The notes under the pieces were generated by a model that saw nothing but the letters and a program-made list of their open reading frames with translations, did no database searches and was not told where the DNA came from. Positions 3,746 through 5,125 of a DNA stretch of 5,125 nucleotides are shown here, one piece after another. The stretch's first letter is position 1. Each line of letters begins with the position of its first letter. The translations under genes and the position numbers were made by a program. This DNA comes from Bacteroidia bacterium (GTDB taxonomy: Bacteria; Bacteroidota; Bacteroidia; Bacteroidales; BM520), in NCBI GenBank assembly GCA_009930445.1, contig RZYD01000196.1, forward strand, positions 1 through 5,125, read 5' to 3'.

Positions 3746-4036
3746 ATGTCCATTGAAATCGAAATCATCGTCACCCGTCACGCCGCTTTGATCAAATATC
3801 TCAAGGAGATTGGCCTGGCCACAGACAACACGATTGTTGTTTCACATGCCACCCCAGATGTCGTCCGTGGGAAGAACGTTCTTGGAGTGCTCCCACATTC
3901 TTTATCGTGTCTTACAGAGACATTCACAGAAGTACCCCTCAATCTCCCCCCGGAGATGAGAGGGAAGGAGTTAACCCTGGAGGATATGCGGAAATATTCT
4001 TCAGATCCTGTCACATACGTTGTGACAAGGGTTTAG
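3746..4036 (+). CDS. Csx16-like (VVA1548 family) protein, single domain
   Basis: ATG 3746 follows GGAGG by 6-7 nt; the in-frame ATG at 3695 falls at the predicted transcription start and lacks a ribosome site. At 96 aa it has the normal size of the family. Landmarks: IIVTRH (7-12), a helix to residue 24, HATPDVVRGKNV (34-45), GVLP (47-50), LNLPPEMRGKEL (65-76), and a final TYVV strand. The TRH, G-x-LP and LP-x3-RGKEL blocks are those I associate with Csx16. It aligns with residues 1-95 of the 481-1017 product and shares most landmark residues, but the two are clearly divergent. Csx16 is linked to type III CRISPR and has been reported to degrade cyclic tetra-adenylate, so a phage copy would fit an anti-CRISPR or anti-signalling role (inference). 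The gene is monocistronic between promoter A6 and the terminator at 4039. Confidence 0.85.
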   Translation: MSIEIEIIVTRHAALIKYLKEIGLATDNTIVVSHATPDVVRGKNVLGVLPHSLSCLTETFTEVPLNLPPEMRGKELTLEDMRKYSSDPVTYVVTRV

Positions 4037-4038
4037 TA

Positions 4039-4066
4039 AAATGGGGGATCGAAAGATCCCCCATTT
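4039..4066 (+). terminator. GAAA-tetraloop terminator after csx16-like gene 2
   Basis: AAATGGGGGATC (4039-4050), GAAA, GATCCCCCATTT (4055-4066). A 12-bp perfect stem; the only T-run is the end of the stem itself. Confidence 0.85.
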
Positions 4067-4106
4067 CAATAGCCTTCATCTCGGCTTTGTAGCGATGACT
4101 TTATAG

Positions 4107-4140
4107 AAAAGTCCCGTTGGGTTTTACCATATATGATAGG
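4107..4140 (+). promoter_or_regulatory. element B copy 4, with no gene behind it
   Basis: AAAAGTCCCGTTGG then GTTTTACCATATATGATAGG. It differs from copy 5 at a single base over 34 positions, and the similarity continues into TGATAC/TGACAC. No ATG follows before the next copy, so it appears to be the upstream half of a 69-bp-period duplication. Confidence 0.55.
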
Positions 4141-4175
4141 TGATACTAATTGGTAATACTGCCAGTATATTCTGG

Positions 4176-4209
4176 AAAAGTCCCGTTGGTTTTTACCATA
4201 TATGATAGG
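4176..4209 (+). promoter_or_regulatory. element B copy 5
   Basis: AAAAGTCCCGTTGG then TTTTTACCATATATGATAGG, preceded by CCAGTATATTCTGG, which can itself form a CCAG/CTGG stem. The ATG of the 40-aa gene is at 4217, and the only ribosome-site candidate is ATAGGTG inside or at the end of the element. Confidence 0.55.
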
Positions 4210-4216
4210 TGACACC

Positions 4217-4339
4217 ATGAAGGTATCACTAGAGAAGTATGCCAACCTACATGCGGTTTTAACTTGTTGTATAGTTGTTGCTTATTTTATGGTGATACTT
4301 TGTTTAAAACTATTGCTAATGTTTGAGTTTTGGTTTTAA
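4217..4339 (+). CDS. 40-aa membrane peptide
   Basis: The ORF runs from ATG 4217 to TAA 4337-4339, 8 nt after the element B repeat unit, with a modest AGG ribosome site (weaker than its neighbours). Residues 1-11 are polar (KVSLEKYANLH). Residues 13-30 form a hydrophobic segment (AVLTCCIVVAYFMVILCL), followed by a single Lys and a second hydrophobic run ending FEFWF. It is therefore either a single-pass membrane peptide or a short tail-anchored one. Its last ~22 nt belong to a 25-bp direct repeat that recurs 40 bp downstream, so the C-terminus may have been altered by duplication. No terminator follows. It is supported only by position behind element B and by the hydrophobic character. Confidence 0.5.
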   Translation: MKVSLEKYANLHAVLTCCIVVAYFMVILCLKLLLMFEFWF

Positions 4340-4381
4340 ATAATTAACACTAAAACTAATGCTTGAGTTTTGGTTTTAAAT
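4317..4381 (+). repeat. 25-bp direct repeat, 40-bp period
   Basis: TAATGTTTGAGTTTTGG plus TTTTAAAT (4317-4341) recurs at 4357-4381 with one change (T to C). Both are preceded by TAAAAC, separated from the unit by 6 extra bases in the first copy. The first unit covers the stop codon of the 40-aa gene. The rest of 4340-4443 shows no supported gene. Confidence 0.8.
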
Positions 4382-4443
4382 CTACGCCATGCTTGTTGTA
4401 GTTTTACCGTGGTTATATCATTGAAGGTATTTTAAATTAAATG

Positions 4444-4471
4444 TTGCATATAATATAATGCCCTATATTGT
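4444..4471 (+). promoter_or_regulatory. module A promoter 7 (TTGCAT-16-TATTGT)
   Basis: TTGCAT (4444-4449), 16 nt, TATTGT (4466-4471), with TTTTAAATTAAATG upstream. Predicted start around 4478, ahead of the GNAT-like gene. Confidence 0.72.
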
Positions 4472-4479
4472 TATCTTAA

Positions 4480-4491
4480 TGCGATTTTGCA
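4480..4491 (+). other. 5'-leader hairpin 7 (minimal)
   Basis: TGC (4480-4482) and GCA (4489-4491) enclose the same GATTTT loop found in hairpins 1, 2, 3 and 5. The stem sequence is different and only 3 bp long, so stability is doubtful, but loop and position are conserved. Confidence 0.45.
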
Positions 4492-4517
4492 GAACAGGGA
4501 ACAATGCGGAGGCTATT

Positions 4518-4934
4518 ATGTGCAACATCAAAATGGGTCATTTGGATGCCAGCCTACAAGATTTCATCATCGCAAAAGACGACGAAATAACACTGGCGCA
4601 CACTCGATCCGCGTCCATGTTCCCATTAGGGGATGGGCAGGCTCTATTTATAAGAACATCATGGACGCGCCATTCAGTGATGATAGACATTATCATCACA
4701 GACAGCGGCTTATCTGTCGATGAGGCGTTTTATGGCATTTGCGAGAACATGGAAATAACGGGCAAATGCGGCCTGAAAGGATTGTCAATGGCGATGTCCT
4801 TGATCCAGGAGATCATGAAGGGTATCAGGAAAATCACGATTGTTCCATCTGACGATAGGCGTGAGAGTGCTTATCGTAGATTGGAAAAGATCGGGTTCCA
4901 CCACACCAGAATTGGAACATACGTCTACGAATAG
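4518..4934 (+). CDS. probable GNAT-family N-acetyltransferase
   Basis: ATG 4518 follows GGAGG by 5 nt; an in-frame ATG at 4458 lies within the promoter. The 138-aa size fits a compact single-domain GNAT. The N-terminal half has alternating strands (EITLAHTRSASMFPLG, then QALFIRTSW, then SVMIDIIITD). A helix-capping segment GLKGLSMAMSLIQEIM (85-100) occupies the place of the acetyl-CoA pyrophosphate loop: the G-x-x-G-x-S at 85-90 departs from the usual R/Q-x-x-G-x-G/A. KITIVP (105-110) resembles strand beta5, and AYRRLEKIGF (118-127) is the typical C-terminal motif. Substrate is unknown; a host or phage protein, or a small-molecule toxin or antibiotic-like amine, are all possible. It has its own module A promoter and only a weak 4-bp stem (4933-4945) after it. 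Confidence 0.65.
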   Translation: MCNIKMGHLDASLQDFIIAKDDEITLAHTRSASMFPLGDGQALFIRTSWTRHSVMIDIIITDSGLSVDEAFYGICENMEITGKCGLKGLSMAMSLIQEIMKGIRKITIVPSDDRRESAYRRLEKIGFHHTRIGTYVYE

Positions 4935-5056
4935 GCGTAAAGCCTTTAGTAAGATAAATATACATGCTAAAACCAGAGCATTCAATATAGATTCACGCCA
5001 ATAACCAACCATGCTATTTTCAAATATAAATAAAAAATAAAACTTTAAAATAAATG
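4935..5056 (+). other. intergenic region, no supported gene
   Basis: The segment holds a weak AGGC-GTAAA-GCCT stem overlapping the stop codon, no ORF with a ribosome site, and an increasingly AT-rich stretch leading into promoter A8. TATAAATA at 5025-5032 matches the T4 late-promoter core but may be chance in this AT-rich tract. Confidence 0.6.
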
Positions 5057-5084
5057 TTGCATACAATATAGAACTCTATATTCC
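5057..5084 (+). promoter_or_regulatory. module A promoter 8 for a gene beyond the window
   Basis: TTGCAT (5057-5062), 16 nt, TATTCC (5079-5084), with an AT-rich tract upstream. The -10 is degenerate compared with TATTGT. The leader continues to the window edge with AACAACAATTC, which in other copies is followed by GGAG. Confidence 0.6.
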
Positions 5085-5100
5085 TGTTCTTGTGTGCATC

Positions 5101-5114
5101 TGGGAATTCTCCCA
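5101..5114 (+). other. 5'-leader hairpin 8
   Basis: TGGGA (5101-5105) and TCCCA (5110-5114) around ATTC. Same type as hairpin 6 (G-run/C-run stem), placed before the CA-rich leader. Confidence 0.6.
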
Positions 5115-5125
5115 AACAACAATTC

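Noticed and set aside
4391..4427. Short frame from an ATG at about 4389 (11 codons)
   Set aside because: No ribosome site precedes it and it overlaps the direct repeat and AT-rich promoter upstream region.
5025..5032. TATAAATA, the T4 late-promoter core
   Set aside because: It lies in a highly AT-rich tract, no late-type gene follows in the window, and another copy on the minus strand (4645-4652) falls inside the GNAT-like gene, so chance is the simplest explanation.
25..5066. Long open frames on the minus strand (for example 25-297, 561-896, 1702-1974, 3778-4014, 4785-5066)
   Set aside because: They lie antisense to well-supported + strand genes, have no ribosome sites or promoters of their own, and their translations look like reverse-strand shadows.
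1063..5125. Regularly recurring sequences plus a Csx16-like gene, suggesting a CRISPR array
   Set aside because: The repeats are separated by genes of different length, not by uniform spacers, and consist of promoter, leader and terminator signals. No repeat-spacer pattern and no other cas gene is present.
1..5125. tRNA, rRNA, integrase or attachment site
   Set aside because: No cloverleaf-like segment ending in CCA context, no rRNA-like conserved stretch and no recombinase motif were seen on either strand.

Overview
This AT-rich window reads as the accessory (early) region of a large lytic phage, most like a T4-type myovirus of a Gram-negative host. The host cannot be named from the sequence. 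Evidence: every real gene is on the + strand, nearly all encode small proteins (30-178 aa), Shine-Dalgarno sites are strong (GGAG/AGGAG), and most genes sit in their own small transcription unit with a repeated promoter, leader and terminator cassette. This resembles the mobile promoter/stem-loop cassettes (PeSLs) described in the hyperplastic regions of T4-type phages. No structural, replication, tRNA or integrase gene is present.

Layout: (1) 2-361, 3' part of an acidic hypothetical protein; then a GC-rich hairpin and a copy of element B (AAAAGTCCCGTTGG...TTTTACC...TATA). (2) 481-1017, a 178-aa protein with an N-terminal Csx16-like domain plus an unrecognised C-terminal extension. (3) 1022-3614, a run of small hypothetical genes (1139, 1489, 1720, 2121, 2474, 2563, 2711, 2997, 3314) separated by repeated intergenic cassettes. 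(4) 3746-4036, a second, single-domain Csx16-like protein of 96 aa. (5) 4107-4381, a tandem duplication of element B, a 40-aa membrane peptide and a 25-bp direct repeat. (6) 4518-4934, a probable GNAT acetyltransferase. (7) 5057-5125, a further promoter and leader whose gene lies beyond the window.

Two regulatory modules recur. Module A (eight copies) is TTGCAT, a 16-17 nt spacer, then TATTGT, preceded by an AT-rich tract. In several copies the predicted start site coincides with the first base of a small hairpin (CGTC-GATTTT-GACG), followed by an unstructured CAATCAAC-type leader and GGAG. Genes under module A mostly end in GNRA-tetraloop terminators (GGGACGC-GAAA-GCGTCCC or GGGGATC-GAAA-GATCCCC). 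Module B (five copies) lies upstream of the first Csx16 gene and of three tiny genes, which lack their own terminators.

The most interesting reading is a counter-defence locus. Csx16 belongs to the cyclic-oligoadenylate (type III CRISPR signalling) world and has been reported to act as a ring nuclease, so two divergent phage copies within about 3.3 kb suggest anti-signalling functions among other unidentified small takeover or anti-defence genes. This is inference from motif recognition; no search could be run.
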